Shown: positions 24,846 to 33,436, counted from the first letter of the stretch. The stretch is 52,643 nucleotides of DNA from Chitinophagaceae bacterium (GCA_028288595.1 JAQBNK010000107.1:1-52643), one strand, 5' to 3'. Program-made: numbers and translations. The notes: generated by a model not told the origin, from the sequence alone.

Positions 24846-25760
24846 ATGACTGCCCCCAAAAAAATCAGGCCTTATTTTTTGTGGTTGTTTTTTTCCCATT
24901 TGACAGTGAGCAGGCCCTGTCTCAAACGGTAGTTAATAACCCTGAGAAAAAACAATCTCTTTCGGAAATAAAAAAATAATTATCACCCTGGATTATGATC
25001 ACAAAGCCAGCATTTCATCGCTCGATATAAATGGTGAAAATGTAATTAGGGGCCCCGAAGGAATTTATTCAGCGATCAGAACTTCAACAACAACTTATTC
25101 TACGCTTCATCTCAGTCATTCTCCGAAGATCAAAGTGACGGACCATACCGTAAGCTTAAACGGAATTTCTTATGGAGGGAACGGTTTGATAATTAATGAA
25201 GACTGGAAATTTTTCATTTTGAATGATGAAATAAAATTTCAGATCACCCGCAGTGTTTCAAAACCCGCTTTAGTGGAAGAGGTGTTTTTACCCGTATTTA
25301 ATTTCAATCATATCAACACATGGGAAGGTGCTTACCAAAGTTATGGTGGCCTGGCCTGGTTTTACCTGTTCAATGAAAAGCTGGCGACTTGTGGCGTACA
25401 CAGTAACTCATCGAGGTTCTGGAATAGCAAGACCGGTAATGGAATGAACGTATCTGTTGATGCGCCGGGTAAAGAAGAGGCTATGAAGTATAGTCGCACT
25501 GATGATGATAAACTGGCTTATTCCGTTTCTCTCTCTGAAAAAGAGATGTTGCACCGGTTGGATAGCGGCACCAACAGGAGGAGGTTCGTTCCTAAAAGAA
25601 CAGATGTCTGGGCCGCCTTTAATATGCCGGCAGGAAAAACCGTGCAAACACTAACGCTTAACATTATGGAATGCGTAAAACACTTTTGTTTGACTACTCC
25701 GGCAAGATAAAATTCACATTGTCACTCACCCAGTACCCTGTTTTTTTAGACAATTCATGA
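24846..25760 (+). pseudogene. frameshifted, truncated remnant of a large secreted protein
   Basis: Starting at ATG 24846, a signal-peptide-like start (KKIRPYFLWLFFSH) shifts frame in the T7 run near 24890 to read EQALSQTVVNNPEKK. It shifts again in the AAATAAAAAAATAA stretch near 24970 to read ITLDYDHKASISSLDINGE. It then stays open to about 25670, with a probable third shift to read MRKTLLFDYSGKIKFTLSL before the stop at 25760. The long open part (coding from at least 25000) has beta-rich sequence such as SYGGNGLIINEDWKFFIL and WEGAYQSYGGLAWFYLF, like the N-terminal domain of large secreted carbohydrate-active proteins; the C-terminus is missing. The first two shifts lie in homopolymers, so sequencing error is possible. 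The exact family is unsure. Confidence 0.65.
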
Positions 25761-25775
25761 TAAGAATTAAATGAG
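25754..25775 (+). repeat. 22-base direct repeat, right copy
   Basis: Identical over 22 bases to 24773-24794, 981 bases away. It overlaps the terminal stop of the pseudogene remnant. Confidence 0.9.
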
Positions 25776-25792
25776 TTAAACTTTGACGAGGC

Positions 25793-25834
25793 TGAACGTC
25801 TTAGCAGGGTCTGCGCAGCGACCGTGCGAGATAT
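25793..25834 (+). repeat. about 40-base direct repeat, left copy
   Basis: It shares AACGTC, AGCAGG, the 12-mer TCTGCGCAGCGA and GCGAGATAT/GCGATAT with 26396-26434. It precedes the DUF-less membrane-protein gene at 25934. Confidence 0.7.
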
Positions 25835-25933
25835 GCAGGACTTGGGAGGACAAATTGATAAGCGATTATTAACTTTGGTTTTTAGCCTTGCGAAGCTTTA
25901 CAATTTTTATCTTAGTCGCCAATATCTCCCTTA

Positions 25934-26437
25934 ATGATCCCGAGAATTATCGGTTATACAGCATTTGTACTTGCCTTACTTACGGGCCTACTTAGTCTTT
26001 ACAGGGCTTCTCTCAAAACCTCTGATCTAACTGTTATAAAAGGTAAAGTGAAGAGCAAAAATATTTTTTTCTATAATAGCAGGGGAGCCCGTTATCGCTT
26101 AAGCTTTGATATAGAAGGGAGAAAAGAACCGCTTGCTTTAAACCTGGGGGGCAGGAGGGATTCACAAAAAGACTCTACGATCTACAAGGTTGATACCGGT
26201 AAAATTTATACATTCTTTCTTGACCCAACGGTTCCGCATGGAAAAAAGAGTTGCCCTGTTTCCCGAATTGAATATAACGGCAAACTAGTGTACCAGTCAT
26301 CGAACAAACTGAACATATGGGGCGGAAGCATAATAACCCTGATGAGTTTAGCAGCAATCATTTTGGTGTATAGAAACCCTCCGAAAAATAAAGGTTCAAC
26401 GTCAGCAGGATCTGCGCAGCGAAATCCGCGATATTAA
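25934..26437 (+). CDS. hypothetical small membrane protein with two transmembrane helices
   Basis: A 167-residue protein. An N-terminal helix (IIGYTAFVLALLTGLLSLY) is followed by a soluble beta-rich domain of about 95 residues (LTVIKGKVKSKNIFFYNSRG, SFDIEGRKEPLALNLGG, KIYTFFLDPTVP) and a second helix (IWGGSIITLMSLAAIILVY). The layout resembles DUF3592-type proteins, but no diagnostic motif was recognised. The last 14 residues (GSTSAGSAQRNPRY) are encoded by the right copy of a 40-base repeat that also occurs upstream at 25793, so the native C-terminus may have been replaced. No operon partner is visible. Confidence 0.6.
   Translation: MIPRIIGYTAFVLALLTGLLSLYRASLKTSDLTVIKGKVKSKNIFFYNSRGARYRLSFDIEGRKEPLALNLGGRRDSQKDSTIYKVDTGKIYTFFLDPTVPHGKKSCPVSRIEYNGKLVYQSSNKLNIWGGSIITLMSLAAIILVYRNPPKNKGSTSAGSAQRNPRY
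26396..26434 (+). repeat. about 40-base direct repeat, right copy
   Basis: It overlaps the end of the hypothetical membrane-protein gene. Its core TCTGCGCAGCGA (26411-26422) is identical to 25810-25821. Confidence 0.7.
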
Positions 26438-26520
26438 ACTTCTTTATTCCCGCTATAGTTTTTATAAAAGAGTGTTGTATCTTCTTCAACCAAAATCAAA
26501 TCAAAAAATTGATACCTCCA

Positions 26521-29211
26521 ATGAAATTAAAAGCATTCAGCATTTCCCTGTTGTTCAATCTTGTTATTTTATCAGGTCTGCAGGCACAGGAAAGAATATC
26601 ATCAACTATCAACAGCAACTGGCTCTTTTTAAAAGGTGATACAACAAAGAAGTCTCCTGAAAATAATTGGACAACCATATCCCTCCCTCATACCTGGAAC
26701 GCACAGGATGTGATGGACGAGGTGCCGGGTTATTACAGGGGAGACGGATGGTACAGAAAAACAATTTATATTCCTGCAGGCTATAAAGAAAAAGAGGTTT
26801 ACCTGTTCTTTGAAGGTGCAGGACAAGTAACTGAAGTTTTTGTGAACGGCAAACCGGTAGGCAGGCACGTTGGCGGTTACACAGCTTTCTCTTTCCCAGT
26901 TAGCAGTTATTTACACTACGCGTCAGAGGGGAATGCGGCGAATCAAATTTTAGTTAAGGTGAATAACAGCCATAACGAAAACATTCCTCCTTTGTCTGCT
27001 GATTTTACTTTCTACGGAGGTCTTTACCGCGATGTTTATTTAAAAGCTATTTCTAAAGTTCATTTTGATGCGGATAATAATGCATCATCCGGTGTTTTTA
27101 TTACAACGCCGGTTGTGAATGCTAACAATGCTTCAGTAAATATCAAAGGTGCTTTTATGAACGGAAGCGATAGCAAAAGAAACATTGTCGTGAGTCAAAA
27201 AATTTATGACGCCAGCGGAAAATTATTTGCTGAACAAAAGAATGTTTTCAAAACAAACCCTGGTCAGAAACTGGATTTTGTACAGGATATTAAAAATATT
27301 AGGGGACAACATTTATGGTCTGTTGAAGACCCTTATTTATACCGTATTGTTTCAACCATTGCTGATGCTGCAACTAACCAGAAATTAGATGAAGTCAGCA
27401 ATCCATTAGGGTTTCGCTGGTTTGTTTTTGATGCGGACAAAGGTTTTTTCCTGAACGGTAAGCATGTGAAATTAATTGGCGCCAGCCGGCACCAGGATTA
27501 CAAAGGGTTAGGTAATGCTTTACCTGATGCGATGCATGTGCAGGACGTAGAACTGCTGAAACAAATGGGTGGTAATTTTCTGCGAATAGCGCACTATCCG
27601 CAAGACCCAACGGTTTTGGAAACCTGTGACCGCCTTGGTATCTTAACCTCTGTGGAAACACCGATCGTTAACAGGATTACAGAGACAGAAGAATTCTCTG
27701 ACAATGCTAAACACATGCACCTGGAAATGATAAGGCAAAATTATAATCACCCGAGCCTTATCATGTGGACGTATATGAATGAAGTATTGCTGAGTCCACG
27801 CTACGACAGGGGATCAGAAAAACAGGAACCTTATTTTAAAGCGGTTTCTAAATTAGCGCAGGAACTGGAAGACCTCACACGAAAAGAAGATACGATCCGG
27901 TACACGATGATACCCAACCATGGTGCATGGGAAATTTATAACAGGGTTGGATTAACGAAAATACCCAAACTCGTTGGCTGGAACTTATACCTGGGGTGGT
28001 ATGGCGGTGGGCTGGAAGACTTCGGAAAGTTTCTCGATCAGCACCACAAAGAGCTTCCCGACAAACCTTTACTCGTAACAGAATATGGGTCTGATGCAGA
28101 TAACCGTTTGCACAGCTTTAGTCCTGTTCGTTTTGACAAAACGGTTGAATACACTACCAATTTTCACCAGGTTTATTTGAAAGAAATGATGAACCGTCCT
28201 TTTGTTGCTGCAGCAATTATTTGGAACCTGGCTGAATTTAATTCAGAACAGCGTACAGAAACCACACCTCATATCAATGCGAAAGGATTGCTTACCTGGG
28301 ACCGCAACCCGAAAGATGCCTACCGGTTTTACCAGGCTAACTTATTGCAAAGTCCATACATACAGATTGGATCTAAAGAGTGGAAGGTTCGTACCGGGTT
28401 TGCTAATTCTGAAACCAATCTTATTTGTACACAACCCGTAATTGTTTTCAGTAATCAAAAAATGATCTCTTTAAAATTAAACGGTAAAGAAATCGGTACA
28501 GCAGAAACAGTGCAGGGCATCGCGAGGTTTGATGTTCCGTTTGTGAATGGGATTAATCATCTCTTAGCAGTGGCAACAGAAAATGGCACTGAGATCACTG
28601 ACCAGGCAGATATTAATTTCAATATGCTCACGCAAAACTTACGAAATAAAACCCTGCCTTTTACTGAAATGAATATAAGCTTAGGTGACAAGCGTTTTTT
28701 TTACGATGAAAAAACAGGACAGACATGGATTCCTGAGCAGGAATATAAACAAGGAAGCTGGGGCTATACAGGAGGGCAGGTGTATATCACAAAAGGCAGC
28801 ACGAGAACAGCTTATGGTACAACGAAGGATATTATGGGAACTGATCTGGATCCTGTTTATCAAACGCAGCGAACCGGTATTGAGCAGTTCAGGTTTGATG
28901 TGCCGGATGGAGATTATGAGATCACTTTGCTTTTTGCAGAAATGTTATCTCCGTCAAGAGGCAACGACCTGCCTAATAATCTTGGTTTTGGTCCTGCACC
29001 CGAAGAATTTAAAGAACGCAGCTTTAATGTATCAATGAACGGACAAGAACTGCTTACTGGTTTTAACAACACTGAATATCTTGAACCATCACGTGCAGTG
29101 TCAACAAAACACAGGGTTAGTGTAAATAATAATGAAGGCATTACCGTAGACTTTAAGGCATTGAAAGGAGAGACGATATTAAACGGTATTCAACTAAGGA
29201 AGATCCGTTGA
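26521..29211 (+). CDS. secreted glycoside hydrolase family 2 enzyme with C-terminal malectin-like domain
   Basis: The ATG at 26521 gives 896 residues with signal MKLKAFSISLLFNLVILSG; a TTG at 26509 would add four. The order is: GH2 sugar-binding jelly-roll (about 25-190, GYYRGDGWYRKTIYIP), immunoglobulin-like domain (about 195-300), TIM barrel (about 305-590), another beta domain, then a malectin-like module (about 790-890, DYEITLLFAEML). Acid/base Glu421 lies in MWTYMNEVL and nucleophile Glu521 in LVTEYGSDAD, both as expected for GH2. The family includes beta-galactosidases, beta-glucuronidases and beta-mannosidases. The RHQDYKG motif is beta-galactosidase-like, but specificity is not settled. 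No SusC/SusD pair is nearby, so it is not in a visible polysaccharide-utilisation locus. Confidence 0.9.
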   Translation: MKLKAFSISLLFNLVILSGLQAQERISSTINSNWLFLKGDTTKKSPENNWTTISLPHTWNAQDVMDEVPGYYRGDGWYRKTIYIPAGYKEKEVYLFFEGAGQVTEVFVNGKPVGRHVGGYTAFSFPVSSYLHYASEGNAANQILVKVNNSHNENIPPLSADFTFYGGLYRDVYLKAISKVHFDADNNASSGVFITTPVVNANNASVNIKGAFMNGSDSKRNIVVSQKIYDASGKLFAEQKNVFKTNPGQKLDFVQDIKNIRGQHLWSVEDPYLYRIVSTIADAATNQKLDEVSNPLGFRWFVFDADKGFFLNGKHVKLIGASRHQDYKGLGNALPDAMHVQDVELLKQMGGNFLRIAHYPQDPTVLETCDRLGILTSVETPIVNRITETEEFSDNAKHMHLEMIRQNYNHPSLIMWTYMNEVLLSPRYDRGSEKQEPYFKAVSKLAQELEDLTRKEDTIRYTMIPNHGAWEIYNRVGLTKIPKLVGWNLYLGWYGGGLEDFGKFLDQHHKELPDKPLLVTEYGSDADNRLHSFSPVRFDKTVEYTTNFHQVYLKEMMNRPFVAAAIIWNLAEFNSEQRTETTPHINAKGLLTWDRNPKDAYRFYQANLLQSPYIQIGSKEWKVRTGFANSETNLICTQPVIVFSNQKMISLKLNGKEIGTAETVQGIARFDVPFVNGINHLLAVATENGTEITDQADINFNMLTQNLRNKTLPFTEMNISLGDKRFFYDEKTGQTWIPEQEYKQGSWGYTGGQVYITKGSTRTAYGTTKDIMGTDLDPVYQTQRTGIEQFRFDVPDGDYEITLLFAEMLSPSRGNDLPNNLGFGPAPEEFKERSFNVSMNGQELLTGFNNTEYLEPSRAVSTKHRVSVNNNEGITVDFKALKGETILNGIQLRKIR

Positions 29212-29374
29212 GGCGTGTGTTGAATTAAGAGTGTATACTCTAAAGTCATCGTAGTCGTTAAGCGAGTAGGACACATTACAAAGAAGAATGATTATTTCAG
29301 GGATCGCTGTCTCTTTTTAGCCCGGCGATAAATGGTTAATCGATATTTCCTGCGCCGTCCGGTTTTTAATTTTT

Positions 29375-29430
29375 GAATTACCGAATTGCCGAATTGCCGA
29401 ATTGTCAAATTGTTGAATTGTTGAATTGTC
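29375..29430 (+). repeat. tandem octamer array, seven units of GAATTGCC type
   Basis: Units GAATTACC, GAATTGCC (x2), GAATTGTC, AAATTGTT, GAATTGTT and GAATTGTC keep an exact 8-base register. It lies between the GH2 gene and the 3' end of the leftward PAS-DHp gene. The period is 8 rather than 7. Confidence 0.85.
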
Positions 29431-29457
29431 AAACCAGATTGCTGCTCACTAAAAGGT

Positions 29458-30072
29458 TTATGTTAGTTCATTAGAGATAGCATTGATGTCGTGAATGATG
29501 CTATCGAGCTTTTCTACCGTCCTGCTCATGAGGTCAAATATTTCTTTCAGTTCTGCGCTTACGAGGTTTTCATCTTTTGCAAGATTGATCAGCGCCATGA
29601 TATTTGTTACTGGGCTGCGGATTTCATGGGAATTCTTATAGCTGATGGTTCGCAATTGTTCAACCTTTTCGGTCAAGGCTTTTTCAATTTCAATTACCCT
29701 GGTTACATCTTCCGCTATCGTAACGATTTCCACCAGCGCCCCTTCCTTATCCCGTTTAGTGACGAGTTTACGTGTATAAACAGAAATGTAGTCACCGGAG
29801 GCTTTGCGGTATCTTAAAATGGCTTCCACTATCTCGCCGCTTCGTGAATGTATAACTCTGTCAATATACTCTTCAAGTTTGCCGCTGTCTTCAGGATGAA
29901 TGATCTCTTTTAATTTATGATCAGTTATAATTTGCCATTGCTCATGCCTGTAACCTAATAACCGTTCCGCAATGCCACTGGTGAAAATGAATTTCCCCCT
30001 TTTGAAATCATACAGGTTAAACTCTACATGAGAAACCTCTATGAAAGATTTGAGTACTTTGTCTGGGTTCAT
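29458..30072 (-). CDS. short PAS-DHp protein without a histidine-kinase ATPase domain
   Basis: A 204-residue cytoplasmic protein. A PAS domain of the PAS-3 type occupies residues 10-135 (FDLYDFKRGKF-like start, LLGYRHEQWQ, HPEDSGKLEEYIDRV, VTIAEDVTRV). A coiled linker leads into a DHp-like helix pair with H-box KNSHEIRSPVTNIMALINLA, ending at DINAISNELT. The N, G1 and G2 ATP-binding boxes are absent, as in the REC-PAS-DHp protein at 21751. Such proteins are fairly common in Bacteroidota and may be phosphorylated by, or heterodimerise with, full kinases. The start at 30072 is preceded by a plausible A/T-rich leader. The gene is monocistronic and bracketed by short tandem arrays (29375-29430 and 30224-30265). 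Confidence 0.82.
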   Translation of the reverse strand: MNPDKVLKSFIEVSHVEFNLYDFKRGKFIFTSGIAERLLGYRHEQWQIITDHKLKEIIHPEDSGKLEEYIDRVIHSRSGEIVEAILRYRKASGDYISVYTRKLVTKRDKEGALVEIVTIAEDVTRVIEIEKALTEKVEQLRTISYKNSHEIRSPVTNIMALINLAKDENLVSAELKEIFDLMSRTVEKLDSIIHDINAISNELT

Positions 30073-30426
30073 AAAGAGGCATTAACGGTATGAATACTAA
30101 ACTAATAAAGTCTGAGCCAAAAAAAGAAAGCAAATAGTAAGACTTTGCCGCAATGTTTCTTCGCCTGGCATTGTATGCGGCAAACAATATTGCGGTTGCA
30201 TGCTCATGAAATCTCCCGTGCTTCTCATTTCTCATCACTCATCACTCATCACTCATTTCTCAGTGTACCAAAACCGAACAATATATGTATCGGAATTAGA
30301 CACTATGAACATTGATAGCAATCTAATCTGGTTGATTTTCAACCATTTATAAACTGGTATATTCTTAGCCTGATGCAATCATCTGGTAATACTTAAGCCA
30401 AATTAACAACAAGTAAAAAAGCAACC
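30073..30426. other. divergent intergenic region with a heptamer array
   Basis: A 354-base spacer between the leftward PAS-DHp gene and the rightward SDYEK-repeat gene. The heptamer array at 30224-30265 is the only structured element seen; the rest shows no open frame or clear promoter box. Confidence 0.4.
30224..30265 (+). repeat. tandem heptamer array, six units of CTCATCA type
   Basis: CTCATTT, CTCATCA (x3), CTCATTT and CTCAGTG in one 7-base register. CTCATCA is a rotation of the reverse complement of GAGTGAT, the variant unit at 17486-17562, and of CATCACT at 16551-16571. Confidence 0.9.
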
Positions 30427-31659
30427 ATGAAATCAAAAATAAATATGACATCGAAAATTTTCCTTCTTGCCTTATGTGCTTTTCTTAGTACGCTTTCGCA
30501 ATGCTTTTCACAGAAAACACATACATCAACGAGCTATATTTCTGATGATAACGGTTGGCAAACGATTAAGATCACTGATGACAATGGCGATCTCGAAATA
30601 AAGTATATTGGAGATATCACCTTTACTGATGATGAAACAGCTATCAAAACTATTTCGGCTAACGGCTCGCTTACATATAAAAAGGATGGTACAACAATTA
30701 AAGTAACACCCGATGCCGGCGGTCAGGTTTTTTATGAAGTGAATGGAGGTGAAAGGAAAACTACACTTCGTAAAGAAGAAAGTGAACTGTTAAGCTTAGC
30801 TATTCAGACGATGATCGGGTATGGTATAGGTGCTAAGGAAAGGGTTGAACGGATATATAAAAAAGCTGGCAGCAAAGGAGTATTGAATGAAGTGAATAAA
30901 ATGAAAACTGATTATGTAAAAAGCATTTACCTCGATTATCTTCTTGCAACTAATTCACTCACTGCTGATGAAATGACATCAATAGCTAATAATGTAAAAG
31001 AAACGATAGGCTCAGATTATGAAAAGGGAAAACTGCTCAGTAAATTTTCTGAAAAATATCTTTCCAATACGGTAACCTTAGCAGCATACCTGGGCGCAAT
31101 AAAAGCGATAGGTTCAGATTATGAAAAAGCAAAAGCAATCAAAATTATTTTGAAGCAGCCGCTTGTTGCTGATCGGTTCACAGACGTTTTACAGATCACT
31201 AATAGTATAAGTTCCGACTATGAGAAAGCGGGTGTGCTGAAACAGGTATTGGAAAATAATAAAATATCAGCGACACAATTTTCTGAAGTGCTCAGAGCCA
31301 CGGCTTCAATACACAGTGATTATGATAAAGGAAATGTTTTAAAAGCGCTTTTAAATAATAAACTTCCTGAAGCTCAGTTTGATCTTGCATTAGCTACCGC
31401 TGCCGGCATTAAAAGCGATTATGAAAAAGCCAATATATTAAAAGTACTTGCCACCACAGAAGTGGGTTCAGAAACACAGTGGATTAGCCTGATTAATGCA
31501 GCTGAAAAGATTTCAGCAAGCTATGAAAAAAAGAATCTGCTTATAAGCATTGCGGGCCGCATGAAAATGACTGACAATGTTAAAGAAGCTTATACTAAAG
31601 CGGCTAAAACAATTTCATCTGATTATGAATACGGGCAGGCAATGAGGGCATTGAAATAA
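30427..31659 (+). CDS. secreted protein with seven 33-34-residue SDYEK repeats
   Basis: A 410-residue exported protein (signal around IFLLALCAFLSTLSQCFSQ). An N-terminal beta-rich region of about 110 residues (QTIKITDDNGDLEIKYIGD) precedes an all-helical part. From residue 196 the motif S-D-Y-E-K recurs at residues 196, 230, 263, 297, 330, 364 and 398, a spacing of 33-34. Examples are SDYEKAKAIKIIL, SDYDKGNVLKALL and SDYEKANILKVLA. Each repeat has two helices, so an alpha-solenoid of the TPR/HEAT kind is expected. Similar DYE-rich repeats occur in the tails of some BlaR1/M56-like membrane proteins, but no protease domain is present here. The function is unknown; a periplasmic binding scaffold is the simplest guess. 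Confidence 0.8.
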   Translation: MKSKINMTSKIFLLALCAFLSTLSQCFSQKTHTSTSYISDDNGWQTIKITDDNGDLEIKYIGDITFTDDETAIKTISANGSLTYKKDGTTIKVTPDAGGQVFYEVNGGERKTTLRKEESELLSLAIQTMIGYGIGAKERVERIYKKAGSKGVLNEVNKMKTDYVKSIYLDYLLATNSLTADEMTSIANNVKETIGSDYEKGKLLSKFSEKYLSNTVTLAAYLGAIKAIGSDYEKAKAIKIILKQPLVADRFTDVLQITNSISSDYEKAGVLKQVLENNKISATQFSEVLRATASIHSDYDKGNVLKALLNNKLPEAQFDLALATAAGIKSDYEKANILKVLATTEVGSETQWISLINAAEKISASYEKKNLLISIAGRMKMTDNVKEAYTKAAKTISSDYEYGQAMRALK

Positions 31660-31708
31660 AAGTTAAACAAAACACACAGAGATTTATAAAGTTGAATATA
31701 GAATGTAA

Positions 31709-31855
31709 TTGAAAGCCTGGAGAATTGATCAGAATAAAAATGCTTTCAATGAAATTTCGGTTAAAGGAATTGATTGCCTTAATGAAGAATTTGAAAATGA
31801 TTCTGACAAGTATGAGATGCTACGGTGCAGCCACCCTGCTTTTTTTTATAGTTGA
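31709..31855 (+). pseudogene. possible 48-codon gene remnant fused to a repeat
   Basis: A short frame reads LKAWRIDQNKNAFNEISVKG and then IDCLNEEFENDSDKYEM before entering the direct repeat at 31831, where it stops. The composition (acidic and aromatic residues, no low complexity) looks coding, and LKAWRID at a TTG immediately after a stop suggests an N-terminal start. It may be the 5' end of a gene truncated by the repeat, or chance. No family was recognised. Confidence 0.35.
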
Positions 31856-31894
31856 TGATAAGTTAAGTGTGATAAACTACGACGAGTAGGGGTA
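31831..31894 (+). repeat. about 65-base direct repeat, left copy
   Basis: It runs from CACCCTGCTT through ATAGTTGATGATAAGTTA and TGTGATAAACTACGA to GAG and a G-rich end. It matches 33764-33830 with only a few differences and lies just downstream of the START-domain gene's stop (31916). Confidence 0.85.
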
Positions 31895-31915
31895 GGAGGA
31901 ATAAAACAATGGGTA

Positions 31916-32533
31916 TTACTCAGAGATGCCTGATTCCATTTTTTCTTTTAATTTTTTAAATGATTCATAGGGCCCCTTTGTTGAAAACATATTGGATACC
32001 CATGCTGGCACCGCACCACCGGGATTTACCCGCAGGATATAAGTGATATTTAATTCCGAATTGGCAGTGGTTACCAGCCAATGCGCCTGCGATATGGGTA
32101 TGCGGACAATACTATTCTTCCGGGGTAAATAATCAGGCATACTCCTGGAATCAACCGTCAATGTTTTATTAATTGAGTCGCGGTGAACTTTGAGATGAGA
32201 ATAAAAATCACGGTTACTCATTGGCCAGGGAAGCGCCACTTCTGAATAAAAGATCACCTCGTCTGCATTTAATTTTTTGATGAGCATTGCAGATTTTGTG
32301 TTGTAAACCCAGTCTGTGTTTTTCTCCACGTCTAAAATGATGGAGGATAATTGTGAAAGACTTCCTTTAGTGGTGAACTCCACTTTCAGTTCATTAAATT
32401 TCGACTGATCTGAAAGGCGTGAAAATATTTTTATCCCGTCTTTTTCTTTTTTTAAGAGCCAGTCAGTTTGTTCGTAAGACATCACGGGGATGAGTAAAAC
32501 CAATGAGACCATCGCAAATACAAGAGGGGACAT
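31916..32533 (-). CDS. START-domain lipid-binding-like protein with signal peptide
   Basis: A 205-residue exported protein (signal PLVFAMVSLVLLIPVMS) that is almost entirely one START domain: WLLKKEKDGIKIFSR, WVYNTKSAMLIKKL, VALPWPMSNRDFYSHLKV and ISQAHWLVTTAN, in the order of this helix-grip fold. START domains bind sterols, phospholipids or other hydrophobic ligands. The sterol-desaturase-family gene lies 12 bases upstream in the same operon, so both may act on a sterol, hopanoid, fatty acid or carotenoid-like lipid. The export signal puts it in the periplasm or outer membrane. The ligand is inferred from context only. Confidence 0.85.
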   Translation of the reverse strand: MSPLVFAMVSLVLLIPVMSYEQTDWLLKKEKDGIKIFSRLSDQSKFNELKVEFTTKGSLSQLSSIILDVEKNTDWVYNTKSAMLIKKLNADEVIFYSEVALPWPMSNRDFYSHLKVHRDSINKTLTVDSRSMPDYLPRKNSIVRIPISQAHWLVTTANSELNITYILRVNPGGAVPAWVSNMFSTKGPYESFKKLKEKMESGISE

Positions 32534-32545
32534 AGCAGTTTATTT

Positions 32546-33436
32546 TTAGTTGAAGTGATAACAGGAATTTGGATGTTGTTGTAACTGGCGGGTTGTTTTG
32601 GTAGATCCGTCTTTACTCCAGCCCGGTGCATTGAAGACGAGGTTTACAGATTCTTTAAGGCTGTGTGCATGTTTAAGATCGTCTATGATATTTTTCCATT
32701 CGAAGAACGCGATCTTAATCGGGTTGGCAGAGTTAACGTTTGTAGTTAATCCATATACGGGCTGGTTTGTTTCTTCCCGGAACGTGCCGAACATCCTGTC
32801 CCAAAGAATAAAAGTACCCGCGTGATTTTTATCCAGGTAATCGACATCACTGGCATGGTGCACACGGTGGTGAGAAGGCGTGTTAAAGACATATTCAAAC
32901 CACTTCGGCAGACGCTTTACAGATTCTGTGTGAAGGACGAATTGATAAATAGCACTTACCGATTTCATAAGGATGATCATACCGGGATGAATTCCGATCA
33001 AAGGCAGCCATGCCCAAAAAAGAAAAGTACCGGTAAGGTTGCTTGTCCATGGAACACGCAATGAAGCAGAAAATGTAAACAGCTGCGATGAATGATGCAC
33101 GACATGTGAGGCCCAGAAAAATCTTATCTGGTGACTCATCCTGTGGTACCAGTAATAGGAGAAATCATCACCGATAAAACAGGCAGCCCATACCCACCAG
33201 GCAGATGCAGGCAGGTTAAACAAGCGATGCTGGTAAATAAAACTGTAAACAAAAACAGTAAGGCCGGTAGTAAAAAAAGACACCAGCCCGGCACCAACGC
33301 CTATACCGAGACTGCCGGCAATATCTGTTTTAAAATTATGCTCCCGGTTTTCTTTGTTCATATGCAGTGTTTCTACTATTACCAGGATGAGGAAGCCCGG
33401 TACGGCGGTGAGCAGGATGTTAGAATTGATTTCCAT
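32546..33436 (-). CDS. sterol desaturase / fatty-acid hydroxylase family membrane protein
   Basis: A 296-residue integral membrane di-iron enzyme. Hydrophobic helices near residues 5-20, 45-70, 80-100 and 140-165 frame the three histidine boxes expected in the family: HRMSH, HVVHHSS and HHRVHH. The RLPKWFEYVFNTPSHHRVHH element is diagnostic for bacterial members, which hydroxylate or desaturate fatty acids, carotenoids or sterols. The stop is 12 bases before the START-domain gene, so the two are one operon. The pair is bracketed by direct repeats at 31831 and 33764. Confidence 0.9.
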   Translation of the reverse strand: MEINSNILLTAVPGFLILVIVETLHMNKENREHNFKTDIAGSLGIGVGAGLVSFFTTGLTVFVYSFIYQHRLFNLPASAWWVWAACFIGDDFSYYWYHRMSHQIRFFWASHVVHHSSQLFTFSASLRVPWTSNLTGTFLFWAWLPLIGIHPGMIILMKSVSAIYQFVLHTESVKRLPKWFEYVFNTPSHHRVHHASDVDYLDKNHAGTFILWDRMFGTFREETNQPVYGLTTNVNSANPIKIAFFEWKNIIDDLKHAHSLKESVNLVFNAPGWSKDGSTKTTRQLQQHPNSCYHFN

